A stretch of DNA of 64,000 nt from assembly GCA_020049835.1 (NCBI GenBank), contig JAGVLK010000007.1:98331-162330 (forward strand), given 5' to 3'. The notes under the pieces were generated by a model. The model saw nothing but the letters and a program-made list of their open reading frames with translations, was not told the DNA's origin and searched no databases. The position numbers were made by a program, and so were the translations under genes. The stretch is from Candidatus Babeliales bacterium. Lineage in GTDB: Bacteria; Babelota; Babeliae; Babelales; Vermiphilaceae. Shown here in pieces: positions 44,406-52,457 of this stretch (position 1 is the stretch's first letter; each line of letters starts with the position of its first letter).

Positions 44406-44525
44406 CAGATTCCTTTGCGCAAAAAGATTTGGACAGTACAATTGCCGATCAGTATAACGCAAAAAAATAGGCCATGGAAATATATATTCCCATGGCCTTA
44501 AAAAATTATCTTTGAACGTAATTAA

Positions 44526-45479
44526 TTAATTAAACAGAGAGGTTGCAATATGGTGTTTGCTTGCCCATTCTTGGCCCCATTTGCCACCTTCTATGATATG
44601 CGGCATAAGCTCACGATTGCGTATATCATTTTTTTCAAACGATTGTAATATATCTTTGAGTGAAACTGTCTTGCTATTTCTGAATCCCCTGCGAGATGCA
44701 TTGTCCCAATGAAAAATGGCAAAGTAATTTTGTTCAAACGCGATGTTATGATCATTAAGAGTATTTTGCTCATCTGTGGATAACGATTTTCCAGCGCGAT
44801 GTTTTATTATAATGTTGCGAAGATGTTCGGTATCCTCTTGTGCAGCAAGATGATTGAGTAACTGTTGTGTTGCAAATGTATCAGCTGTGTCGCAATACAT
44901 ATTGAGCTCATCTTGATCTGTAACTCTTGGTTTATGTTTTAACATGCCTTTTTTGCTACCATCCCATGCTTCAATAAATGCATTGCCTAAACCGCATAGA
45001 ATTCCCGCTGAAACGGCGCCAATAAAAGTGTCATATAATGCATCTTGTGCACCCGGTAAAGATTGCTTTAGTTTTACGCTTAAGTTACCTGCTGAAGGAT
45101 CACGGAATACTTTATAATATGCACGCACTAAAAATCCGGTAATTGCTCCAGTAGGTGCACCCCATTTGGCGCCCCAAAGTGCACCATTGCCAAATGCTGG
45201 TAACACAGCTTCTTTTGCGCCATTGCGTCCGCGCTGTGCCATCTCTTTTATAGTGCGTTCGAATGCAGCTCTGCGTGCTTTATCTGCAACAGAAGGGTCA
45301 ATAGAATTATCTTCTGGCCAAAATAATGGTACATATTCTTTGTCAGTTGAGCGGTCGCCAGTGGCACCTTGATGGTAATTGAACGTCCCATCAGATGATG
45401 TATTATATTTCCATGTCGCGTGCACTGTATCTGCAACCATGCCGATTGAAAGTAAGCTCAATAATATGCGATTTATCAT
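44526..45479 (-). CDS. Exported protein, tandem paralogue 1
   Basis: The 317-residue protein starts MINRILLSLLSIGMVADTVH, a signal peptide almost identical to that of the next gene (LNRILLSLLSIGLVAGTVQG). Shared blocks are GATGD, the PLFWP segment, Gly-rich hydrophobic stretches (NGALWGAKWGAPTGAITGF and FIGAVSAGILCGLGNAF) and a C-terminal IIEGGKWGQEWA. The Gly-rich helices could insert into a membrane. GAGGAAA lies before the ATG at 45479. The function is unknown. Confidence 0.65.
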   Translation of the reverse strand: MINRILLSLLSIGMVADTVHATWKYNTSSDGTFNYHQGATGDRSTDKEYVPLFWPEDNSIDPSVADKARRAAFERTIKEMAQRGRNGAKEAVLPAFGNGALWGAKWGAPTGAITGFLVRAYYKVFRDPSAGNLSVKLKQSLPGAQDALYDTFIGAVSAGILCGLGNAFIEAWDGSKKGMLKHKPRVTDQDELNMYCDTADTFATQQLLNHLAAQEDTEHLRNIIIKHRAGKSLSTDEQNTLNDHNIAFEQNYFAIFHWDNASRRGFRNSKTVSLKDILQSFEKNDIRNRELMPHIIEGGKWGQEWASKHHIATSLFN

Positions 45480-45515
45480 TGTGAATTTCCTCATTTATAA
45501 AGAATCTCTTTGTTC

Positions 45516-46457
45516 TTATTGAACGCGATTAAAATGATCTTCTACCTGTAAGTCAGAATAAAGACTTGCGAGAGCAATATCATCTTTACTTGCGGCCATC
45601 AATGCAGTCATTTTATTATTTTTTGCATACTCTTGTGCTCTATTGCCACCTTTTACGATGGTTGCTACACGTGCACGTTGTGACACATCTGTTTTATTAA
45701 ATGTTTCTACGACTTCAGCAAGTGAAGCCTCGCGAACATAATATGTTGAATCGATAGGCGAGAAAAGAATTGACGATGTATTAAGTTCCTCCTTTTCTAC
45801 TTCTGAAAGTGCCTTGCCATCACGTGCTTTAGAAAGAATAGCAGCAAGTTCCGGAGTTATTGGAGAAAAATTAATAAGTTGATTATAGGCATGGCTATGA
45901 GCAAGGGTGCAATACTTCTTTAGCCAATGTTCACCGCATGCAGTTGGGCTGAACAGGCGTGTGCTTTCATCTACTGCTACAGTAGTATAAAGGCCGGCAC
46001 CGGTTACTCCGCCAGTGATTGAGCCCCATAAAATTCCCTTTAAACCTTTTAGTAGCATGTTAATTTTTTGCTGTTTACTTTTGTCGGCAAATGCATGATC
46101 GTTAGATGTTTTAGAAAAACAACCTATGATAGTTCCGATAAGGCCACCAGCTAACGCACCACATATGCTGCCTATACCTAATCCATAGAAAAAACCATCT
46201 TTTGCAGCTACGCGTGAATGACGAGAAATCTCTTTAAGCGATTGTACAAAAGCAACTTGTTCAGATATATCTGCAGTGGTACCGAAGGACTGGCTTGGCC
46301 AGAATAAAGGTCTATATCGGCCATACAAAATTTCATCACCAGTAGCACCTTTGTCGAAGTAAAAATATGAACGGTTACCGAAATTATCTTGTGCGCCTTG
46401 CACTGTACCTGCAACCAAGCCGATTGACAGTAAGCTCAATAATATGCGATTCAACAT
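45516..46457 (-). CDS. Exported protein, tandem paralogue 2
   Basis: This 313-residue product is the tandem paralogue of the gene at 44526-45479, 36 bases upstream of it on the same strand. It shares the signal peptide, GATGD, YRPLFWP, Gly-rich hydrophobic segments (SICGALAGGLIGTIIGCF and GSITGGVTGAGLYT) and VKGGNRAQEYA near the end. GAGAGGATT precedes the ATG. I do not recognise a wider family. Confidence 0.65.
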   Translation of the reverse strand: MLNRILLSLLSIGLVAGTVQGAQDNFGNRSYFYFDKGATGDEILYGRYRPLFWPSQSFGTTADISEQVAFVQSLKEISRHSRVAAKDGFFYGLGIGSICGALAGGLIGTIIGCFSKTSNDHAFADKSKQQKINMLLKGLKGILWGSITGGVTGAGLYTTVAVDESTRLFSPTACGEHWLKKYCTLAHSHAYNQLINFSPITPELAAILSKARDGKALSEVEKEELNTSSILFSPIDSTYYVREASLAEVVETFNKTDVSQRARVATIVKGGNRAQEYAKNNKMTALMAASKDDIALASLYSDLQVEDHFNRVQ

Positions 46458-46538
46458 CAGTGAATCCTCTCATTTTTTATAAAAAATGATTAATAATATG
46501 ATATTTCAGTTTTAATTCTATAGGAAAACATAAAAAAA

Positions 46539-46757
46539 TCAAGTGGCACGGCCCCAGGGGTGGCAAGCCAAAACCTGGCGTGCAATGGCCGGAATAGCCT
46601 CATGAAGGGGTTTTGTAGCCAGTAACTGCATAGTCAACACACCGCACGTTGGGGAAAAACGACATCCTGCAGGGCCCAGTAGCGAGCGAACGCAGCAGTA
46701 GCAAAACATCAAGCAATAGTTGAAGATTTTCATACATTTGATGGGAATAAAGGGCAT
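46539..46757 (-). CDS. yidD: Membrane protein insertion efficiency factor YidD
   Basis: YidD is a small membrane-associated protein that helps YidC-dependent insertion. The 72-residue product carries the family signature GPAGCRFSPTCGVLTMQLL (usually CRFxPTCSxYAxEAI) and ends with VLACHPWG. It overlaps rnpA by 28 bases, the standard arrangement. yidC, which often follows, is not here: two unrelated exported proteins take its place. Confidence 0.9.
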   Translation of the reverse strand: MPFIPIKCMKIFNYCLMFCYCCVRSLLGPAGCRFSPTCGVLTMQLLATKPLHEAIPAIARQVLACHPWGRAT

Positions 46758-47068
46758 AAAAGCTGTTCAAGCTGTTGGTAGCTATAGGCAAGGCCCGGTT
46801 TTTTCATGATGACGACGCAATCTTTGCCCGCTGTATACAGTTGATGGGTAAAGAAAATAGCTTTAATGCGGCGGCGTGCTTTGTTGTGCCAGGGAGCCGA
46901 TCCTGTTTTGCGTGATGTTACCACCAGTACACGGCCCAAAGCAGTCAAGCTAGGATGCACGATGATATCAAGGCCTTCCGATCTTAATACCCGCTTTCCC
47001 AGCTTGAATATAGTCTGAATCTCTTTTTTATTTAAAGAGGCATGAGGCTTTAACATAGGTGTTGTCAT
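46730..47068 (-). CDS. rnpA: Ribonuclease P protein component
   Basis: RnpA is the protein subunit that assists the catalytic RNA in tRNA 5' processing. The 112-residue protein shows the family core: GRVLVVTSRKTGSAPWHNKARRRIK contains the RNR-like block (NKARRRIK), preceded by a short basic N-terminus and followed by GKDCVVIMKKPGLAY. It lies between rpmH, 13 bases upstream, and yidD, which overlaps its end. An in-frame ATG at 47056 is an alternative start. Confidence 0.92.
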   Translation of the reverse strand: MTTPMLKPHASLNKKEIQTIFKLGKRVLRSEGLDIIVHPSLTALGRVLVVTSRKTGSAPWHNKARRRIKAIFFTHQLYTAGKDCVVIMKKPGLAYSYQQLEQLLCPLFPSNV

Positions 47069-47081
47069 AGCCTTTAATTGA

Positions 47082-47228
47082 TTAGTAAACGCTTACAGCA
47101 ACGCGTTTTCTGCCACGTGCACGACGACGATTCAAAATCTTACGACCATCATGAGTCTTCATGCGAGCGCGGAATCCATGCTTTCTGCGACGTTTTTTGT
47201 GGCTCTTTTTAAATAGAGTAACTGACAT
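47082..47228 (-). CDS. rpmH: 50S ribosomal protein L34
   Basis: A 48-residue highly basic protein, easily missed because of its size. It reads [20 protein letters not shown], followed by [20 protein letters not shown]; the [24 protein letters not shown] core is diagnostic of bL34. TGGAGC precedes the ATG. It heads the rpmH-rnpA-yidD unit. Confidence 0.96.
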   Translation of the reverse strand: MSVTLFKKSHKKRRRKHGFRARMKTHDGRKILNRRRARGRKRVAVSVY

Positions 47229-47317
47229 GTTTTTGCTCCAATGTGAGTGAAATTACGTTTTTAAGTACATATTCTAGTGTACATGAATATGTATTGTTTG
47301 CAAATAATTCCTATCTC

Positions 47318-47374
47318 TTGACAATTGTCCCAATTTGGTGAATATTTATTCATGTAGATATAAATATTTATTCA
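47318..47374 (+). promoter_or_regulatory. argR promoter with two ARG boxes
   Basis: TTGACA (47318-47323) lies 17 bases before AATATT. Overlapping and following the -10 region are TGAATATTTATTCA (47339-47352) and TAAATATTTATTCA (47361-47374), both close to the ArgR operator half-site pattern TGAAT-N4-ATTCA, centred 22 bases apart as paired ARG boxes are. This predicts autoregulation of argR and control of the transporter genes behind it. Confidence 0.8.
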
Positions 47375-47400
47375 CGTACAGATTTGAGGTCTACATACCA

Positions 47401-47853
47401 ATGTTAAAAAAACGGGCGCTTGCGCGCAAAGATGCTATAAAACTACTGGTTAAAACATACGATATCGAAGATCAGCAGGATTTAATCGATCTGTTAGAGC
47501 AGCACTATGATATCACTACCAATCAGGCGGCAATATCACGCGATCTGCGTCATCTTGGCATTTATAAACGCAAACATGGCGACAAAATGGTCTACACATT
47601 ACCGGAAATCGATATTGTTGCTGAAGTTATGCGCTATGCATTAGTTTCTATAGAGCATAATGAACAGTTGATTGTGATAAAAACGATGCCCGGGGCAACC
47701 GGTGTAGTTTCCGATTACCTGGATACGCAAGAAGATCTGAATATCTTAGGCACCTTGGCGGGAGAAAATACTATTCTGGTGGTGCCGCGCACCATAGCAA
47801 CGATAGAACGTGATATTAAAAAAATAGCTGAACGACTTAATATAAAGGAATAA
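47401..47853 (+). CDS. argR: Arginine repressor ArgR family regulator
   Basis: ArgR hexamers bind ARG boxes when arginine is present. The 150-residue protein has the winged helix (TTNQAAISRDLRHLGIYKRK) and the C-terminal oligomerisation/ligand domain (VIKTMPGATGVVSDYLD, then LGTLAGENTILVVPR). In the family the last block usually reads AGDDT, where the two aspartates contact arginine; here it is AGENT, so ligand choice may differ. The ATG at 47401 follows TGAGGT. Two ARG boxes lie in the promoter. The start of the transporter gene is two bases after the stop, so all four genes probably form one operon. Confidence 0.92.
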   Translation: MLKKRALARKDAIKLLVKTYDIEDQQDLIDLLEQHYDITTNQAAISRDLRHLGIYKRKHGDKMVYTLPEIDIVAEVMRYALVSIEHNEQLIVIKTMPGATGVVSDYLDTQEDLNILGTLAGENTILVVPRTIATIERDIKKIAERLNIKE

Positions 47854-47854
47854 C

Positions 47855-48622
47855 ATGAATAAACAAACTATGTATATGCTGAGCGTGCTGATGCTCGCGG
47901 TGGTTGCCGCAGGCATATGGCATCTGAGTAAATCTAAAAGCTGTGCGACTGGCGATGATCGCATTATTGTCGGGATCAGTGCAGATTTCCCGCCATTTAC
48001 CTACATGCAAGAGAGTGAAGTTGTGGGGCTTGATATCGATCTTATGCGCGAAATTGGCAAACGCTTGCATAAGGAAATTGTCTTTACTGATATGCCATTT
48101 GGTACGTTGCTGCCATCGCTGCAAATGGGCACCATTGAGGTTATTGCCGGCGGATTAACAGCGACACCTGAGCGTGCAAAGCATGTACTGTTTACCGATC
48201 CGTATCTTGAACGAGATGCATTGTTGGTGGTGAGCTTGAGTTCAGCGCCAATCAAATCACTAGAAGAACTTAAGGATAAAGAGATTGTGGTTAACGAAGG
48301 TTATACAGCGGATCTCTATATTTCTGCATTACCGGAAATTAAGATAATGCGTTTAAAATCCCCCGCAGAAGCTATTTTAGCACTCAGAAGTGGGCGTGTT
48401 GCTGCATTTGTAAGTGCATATAATGCGGTTAAACCATTTTTTGACCAATATGAAGCGGATGCATTTCATGGATTTATTATTCCAGACACCACAGAAAATG
48501 CTTCACTTGCAGTGGCGCCGCAATGTCCGGAGCTGCAAAAGGAATTACAAAAAGTTATCCAGAGCATGAAGGCGGATGGTAGTATGCAGACATTACTTGC
48601 AAAATGGGGAGTTAAACAATGA
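47855..48622 (+). CDS. Amino-acid ABC transporter, substrate-binding protein
   Basis: The 255-residue protein has an N-terminal hydrophobic segment (MLSVLMLAVVAAGIWHL), then the family-3 solute-binding fold: IIVGISADFPPFTYMQ, VVGLDIDLMREIGKRL, and PFGTLLPSLQMGTIEVIAGGLT. The N-terminus lacks a clear lipobox, so it may stay anchored by its uncleaved helix. Control by ArgR suggests arginine, lysine, ornithine or histidine as substrate; this is inference from context. Confidence 0.88.
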   Translation: MNKQTMYMLSVLMLAVVAAGIWHLSKSKSCATGDDRIIVGISADFPPFTYMQESEVVGLDIDLMREIGKRLHKEIVFTDMPFGTLLPSLQMGTIEVIAGGLTATPERAKHVLFTDPYLERDALLVVSLSSAPIKSLEELKDKEIVVNEGYTADLYISALPEIKIMRLKSPAEAILALRSGRVAAFVSAYNAVKPFFDQYEADAFHGFIIPDTTENASLAVAPQCPELQKELQKVIQSMKADGSMQTLLAKWGVKQ

Positions 48623-49278
48623 TTGCACATCTTTCAATAATCTTAACCTACTTACCAAATCTATTATTTGGTGCAGCGCTTTCACTTAAAGTTACTATCT
48701 GTTCGGTAATCCTCGGGTTTATCGGCGACACCCTGTTGGCGGTTATGCTGCTCTATGGCAATAAAGCAATGCGTGTGATCGCCAAAGCATATGTAATTAT
48801 TGTGCGTGGTTCACCCATGCTCGTGCAGATTGTAACGCTCTTTTTTGTATTGCCATCATTGCGCATTGTTATTCCTGCATTCTGGACGGCGGTGCTGGCC
48901 ATAGGGCTTAACAGTGCTGCATACATTAGTGAAATTGTGCGTGCTGGCATACAATCGGTTGGTATTGGCCAGCAAGAAGCGGCGCAAACATTGGGCTTTA
49001 CGCGCTGGCAAACAGTTCGTCTGGTTATTTTGCCCCAAGCATTTAACAACGTACTGCCCGCATTAGGTAATGAAATTATTACACTCATTAAAGAGACCAG
49101 TTTAGCGTCAGTAATTGGTGTTGCAGAACTCACGCATCAAGGCTCTTTTATGATGTCTCGCACATATGATGCGATTTCCACGTACATGGCGGTTGGGATT
49201 ATATATTTAATTATGACTTCAGTTGCGACATGCTGCTTACACGCATTAGAACGAAAGATATCCTATGTTAATCATTAA
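48619..49278 (+). CDS. Amino-acid ABC transporter, permease
   Basis: The 219-residue protein has about five membrane segments and the EAA-loop motif typical of HisM/GlnP permeases (GIGQQEAAQTLGFTRWQTVR). VRGSPMLVQIVTLFFVLP matches the conserved RGTPLLVQL segment. It overlaps the binding-protein gene by four bases and the ATPase gene by 14. Only one permease is present, so it presumably works as a homodimer. Confidence 0.93.
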   Translation: MIAHLSIILTYLPNLLFGAALSLKVTICSVILGFIGDTLLAVMLLYGNKAMRVIAKAYVIIVRGSPMLVQIVTLFFVLPSLRIVIPAFWTAVLAIGLNSAAYISEIVRAGIQSVGIGQQEAAQTLGFTRWQTVRLVILPQAFNNVLPALGNEIITLIKETSLASVIGVAELTHQGSFMMSRTYDAISTYMAVGIIYLIMTSVATCCLHALERKISYVNH

Positions 49279-49993
49279 AAATCTGTATAAATGTATTCAA
49301 CAGGCGCCCATATTGCGTGAAATAAATTTGGAAGTTCAACGTGGCGAAGTTGCAGTTTTATTAGGCGCATCAGGGGTAGGTAAAACAACACTATTGCGTG
49401 TGCTGAGCGGTATTATGCCTGCCAGCGGCGGCACTATAGAACTCGATGGCGAACAAATTGACACTGAACAGCTACGCACACAGCATACGGTTGGCATGGT
49501 ATTTCAGCAGTTCAATCTGTTTGCACATTTAACCGTTGAGCAAAATATTACCATTGCACTTGAACATGTTCTGCACAAAAGCAAAGAAGAAGCACGTGCA
49601 ATTGCGCATGAGCTACTTGAACGTTATGGGTTGCTGGATAAAGCAGATTACACAGTAGGGCAACTTTCTGGCGGCCAAAAGCAACGTCTTGCTATTGCAC
49701 GTACGGTTGCACTTAAACCGGCAGTGGTATGTTTTGATGAACCAACATCGGCGCTTGACCCACTGTTAACCAGTTATGTTGCAAGTAATATTGAAGAGCT
49801 TGCAGCAGAAGGTTATATGGTTATTGTTTCCACACATTCGCCGCAGCTGCTGGAAAAAATTCCCTGCACTATACATTTAATGCGCAATGGCACCATTGTG
49901 GAATCAGCGCGTTCGATAAATTTTTTTGCTGATAAGCAGGATTATCTGCAGATTGCGGCATTCATGGCTGGTGTTGAGCACAAGAGGAAATGA
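49265..49993 (+). CDS. Amino-acid ABC transporter, ATP-binding protein
   Basis: The 242-residue ATPase shows Walker A GASGVGKTTLL, Q-loop MVFQQFNLF, signature LSGGQKQRLAIAR, Walker B VVCFDEPTSALDP and the switch histidine in VSTHS. It is the last gene of the argR operon. Its stop codon directly abuts the stop of the convergent ankyrin gene. Confidence 0.95.
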   Translation: MLIIKNLYKCIQQAPILREINLEVQRGEVAVLLGASGVGKTTLLRVLSGIMPASGGTIELDGEQIDTEQLRTQHTVGMVFQQFNLFAHLTVEQNITIALEHVLHKSKEEARAIAHELLERYGLLDKADYTVGQLSGGQKQRLAIARTVALKPAVVCFDEPTSALDPLLTSYVASNIEELAAEGYMVIVSTHSPQLLEKIPCTIHLMRNGTIVESARSINFFADKQDYLQIAAFMAGVEHKRK

Positions 49994-50584
49994 TTAGCTA
50001 AGTAATTCAACAATAGCGTCATAACCTCGTGCGCGTGCGTAGTCGATTGCCATCTTTCCAAAACGATCAGTAATGGTACTGCTCGCGCCATGTGCAATAA
50101 GTGCTTGGCATGCAGCATAATGCCCTTTGGTAGCAGCATGATGCATTGCCGTTTGGCGATTTTTGTCCTGTGTATTAATGTGCGCACCACTGCTGCACAA
50201 AAGATCGATAACCTGCGCATGGCCATTAAGTGCGGCAAAGTGCAGCGGTGTATAATAAAAAATAGTATCAATGAGGTGCTGATCTGCACCGGCATCAAGC
50301 AATGCTTGCACAAGTTCAACATCACCAACGCGTGCTGTGCAATGAAGCATCGTAACGCCGGTATCACGATTTTGGATATTAAGATCAATCGTTGCAAGAT
50401 CTGCGCCATTTACTAATGCTGCATGCAGCTCCTGCCAAAAATCTGCTTGATTGAATGCTGCAGGATGTGCATCTGCAAAAGTAATAACGAAATTTTCAAG
50501 CCGGTCATTTGCTAAGCTTGCGCATAAATGAGTGCCTGTTACTAAAAATATGGCGATCGAGGCTCTAGTTAGGGTGGTGTGCAT
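49994..50584 (-). CDS. Exported ankyrin-repeat protein
   Basis: The 196-residue protein has a signal peptide (TRASIAIFLVTGTHLCASLA) and about four to five ankyrin repeats: GVTMLHCTARVGDVELVQAL, TPLHFAALNGHAQVIDLL, TAMHHAATKGHYAACQAL and MAIDYARARGYDAIVELL. Ankyrin repeats bind proteins and are common in host-directed proteins of intracellular bacteria. Export makes a host or envelope target more likely than a cytosolic one. The partner cannot be predicted. Confidence 0.88.
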   Translation of the reverse strand: MHTTLTRASIAIFLVTGTHLCASLANDRLENFVITFADAHPAAFNQADFWQELHAALVNGADLATIDLNIQNRDTGVTMLHCTARVGDVELVQALLDAGADQHLIDTIFYYTPLHFAALNGHAQVIDLLCSSGAHINTQDKNRQTAMHHAATKGHYAACQALIAHGASSTITDRFGKMAIDYARARGYDAIVELLS

Positions 50585-50739
50585 TATATTCTCCTTTTTG
50601 GTTGACGTATATGATGTATTTTACTCTAGCAAAAATTGGACTAGGATCGATATAAGTATCGATGATTGAGGCAAAAAGATTAGGTTTAGGAATCTTTTTT
50701 TTAGCGTGAGAATAATTGGAGATTGTTGCGTAAAAAAAT

Positions 50740-50771
50740 TTAGAGGACGCTTAAATTTAAACGTCCTCTAA
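50740..50771 (-). terminator. Rho-independent terminator
   Basis: TTAGAGGACG (50740-50749) pairs perfectly with CGTCCTCTAA (50762-50771). On the minus strand it is followed by a T run, ending the transcript of the gene at 50832-51308. Confidence 0.8.
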
Positions 50772-50831
50772 TGCAGAATGTTATGCAATGGAAAAAGTAT
50801 TTCTCTTGCATTTAAAATCGACAGGTTTTAA

Positions 50832-51308
50832 TTAACGTTGTGCCTTTTGCAATTCGAGGTACAATGGTTCCAAGATGCTCAAAGGAACTCCCCAATATGC
50901 AAGCTCTATAAAATGTAGGCCGACCTCTGCAGGTATTATTTTGTCACCTTTATTATTAAATGCCTGTATTAATGCTGCCATAGCACCAGCTTCATTCATT
51001 TTGTTTTGATAAATTGCAGCAGTGAGTTTTTTGAATAGTTCGATTTTCTGGCGTGCACCAAAAATCATTCCTTCTGTTACGTAATTCGGTTTCAAATATG
51101 TTTGCACATCTTTGATAACCTCAGCCATAGTTATGGGTTCGCTTAGCCAAAAAAGCTGCTGCGTTATGTTAGTTTCAGCAGACATATCCCCAGATGCAAC
51201 TTTACGCATCACATCTAATGTACCTTGAATTAATTGATCTTTACTGGATGCTCCGTAGGTGGCACCAACGATAGCGCTTAAAGCGCACAGCATAATTAGT
51301 TTCTTCAT
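50832..51308 (-). CDS. Small exported protein, unknown function
   Basis: A 158-residue protein with a textbook signal peptide (MKKLIMLCALSAIVGATYGA) and an all-helical mature part without cysteines. AGGAGG lies before the ATG on the minus strand and a strong terminator follows. I do not recognise a family. Confidence 0.6.
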   Translation of the reverse strand: MKKLIMLCALSAIVGATYGASSKDQLIQGTLDVMRKVASGDMSAETNITQQLFWLSEPITMAEVIKDVQTYLKPNYVTEGMIFGARQKIELFKKLTAAIYQNKMNEAGAMAALIQAFNNKGDKIIPAEVGLHFIELAYWGVPLSILEPLYLELQKAQR

Positions 51309-51586
51309 ATGAAACCTCCTTTTTGTGGCTCTATGAGCCGTTTTAATAATGTAGGCAGGACTACCCCGCCCTTATTTAATTTCATAATAGCAAATTAATC
51401 ATGGGGGGCAAGAAAAAAGTGGAAAAAAACCTATAGTATAAGCCTTTTTCGCCAAAAATGCCTATTGCATCGTTGCTCTCACCTGTATTATAATTGCAAA
51501 TATGCATTATTATTGACTTTTTATGTCGGATATTGCTACGATAAGAGTGAAGACAAAGAAAAAGAGAAGCAAATAAGGAGTGCATC

Positions 51587-51979
51587 ATGCTTAACTTGAA
51601 AAAAATTATGCTTATAAGTGTTATCGGTTTGCATATAACGGTAAGTTATGCTGACGAGCCGATCGCGGTTTCAACCAGTGATCCCATGGTGGCAAATGTG
51701 TTGGCTGGCCTAAATCGTGTATTAGGTTTAAATGGGGTTACCAATAACGTGCAGTTAAAGCTTATCGTTGATACACTGCAAGATGCCAAAGAGTTGTTAC
51801 AAGCAGATGAGAAAAATCTAGCAGCAGCGCAGGATTTGATTGAAAAAGCACAAAATCTTCCAGGTAAAGATACGATGGTCACACCGGGTGGGTTTGATAA
51901 TCACGGACATCCGGTTAGTTTTTCTATGTGGCGCATGTTAGCGCTGGTAAGAAATGGCAAAGATCCTATTGCCGAATAA
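51587..51979 (+). CDS. Small exported protein, unknown function
   Basis: A 130-residue protein with a signal peptide (LKKIMLISVIGLHITVSYA), a helical middle (LKLIVDTLQDAKELLQADEK) and a short Gly/His-containing end. AAGGAG precedes the ATG. The next exported protein starts 28 bases downstream, so the two are probably co-expressed. I do not recognise a family. Confidence 0.6.
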   Translation: MLNLKKIMLISVIGLHITVSYADEPIAVSTSDPMVANVLAGLNRVLGLNGVTNNVQLKLIVDTLQDAKELLQADEKNLAAAQDLIEKAQNLPGKDTMVTPGGFDNHGHPVSFSMWRMLALVRNGKDPIAE

Positions 51980-52007
51980 TCGAGTTTTAATACTATAAAG
52001 GAACGAT

Positions 52008-52454
52008 ATGAAGAAGTTATTAATTGGTTTATTGAGTATTGCATTAACGACTGTGGCAATGCAAGCGGGTGAAAATTTTGGTAATAATGCAGGATTTTAT
52101 CACGTGGTACCGGGCATGAAGCCCAAAACGAGCGGTTTTTTTATAACCTTTACCAATGACACACCATACAACATTCAGCATAGTTCAAGCCTTGTCCGCA
52201 AGAGCCCCATGGCGGTTACGCGACCGGGAACTGAAAGTAACATTGAGGTTAATGCGCAACTGACAGAATTTCCTACATTTACCATACTTGATGATGAAGG
52301 CGACGTAGTTGCCAAGATTAATCCCTATATGCCGAATGGTGCATATGGAAAGCCTATATTCCAAGAGCATGGTGATATCACCATTATCGGGTATGGCGGC
52401 GATGTTGTTATAACGTTGAATGGTTTGGCAATTCCACACAGAAAAGTTAAATAG
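52008..52454 (+). CDS. Small exported beta-rich protein, unknown function
   Basis: The 148-residue protein has a signal peptide (MKKLLIGLLSIALTTVAMQA) and a mature part dominated by predicted beta strands (GFFITFTNDTPYNIQ, FTILDDEGDVVAKINP, GDVVITLNGL). AAAGGAA precedes the ATG. It ends three bases before the convergent stop of trxB. I do not recognise a family. Confidence 0.6.
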   Translation: MKKLLIGLLSIALTTVAMQAGENFGNNAGFYHVVPGMKPKTSGFFITFTNDTPYNIQHSSSLVRKSPMAVTRPGTESNIEVNAQLTEFPTFTILDDEGDVVAKINPYMPNGAYGKPIFQEHGDITIIGYGGDVVITLNGLAIPHRKVK

Positions 52455-52457
52455 CAC

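Noticed and set aside
47229..47317. Replication origin next to rpmH
   Set aside because: I saw no set of DnaA boxes or AT-rich unwinding repeats and no dnaA gene.
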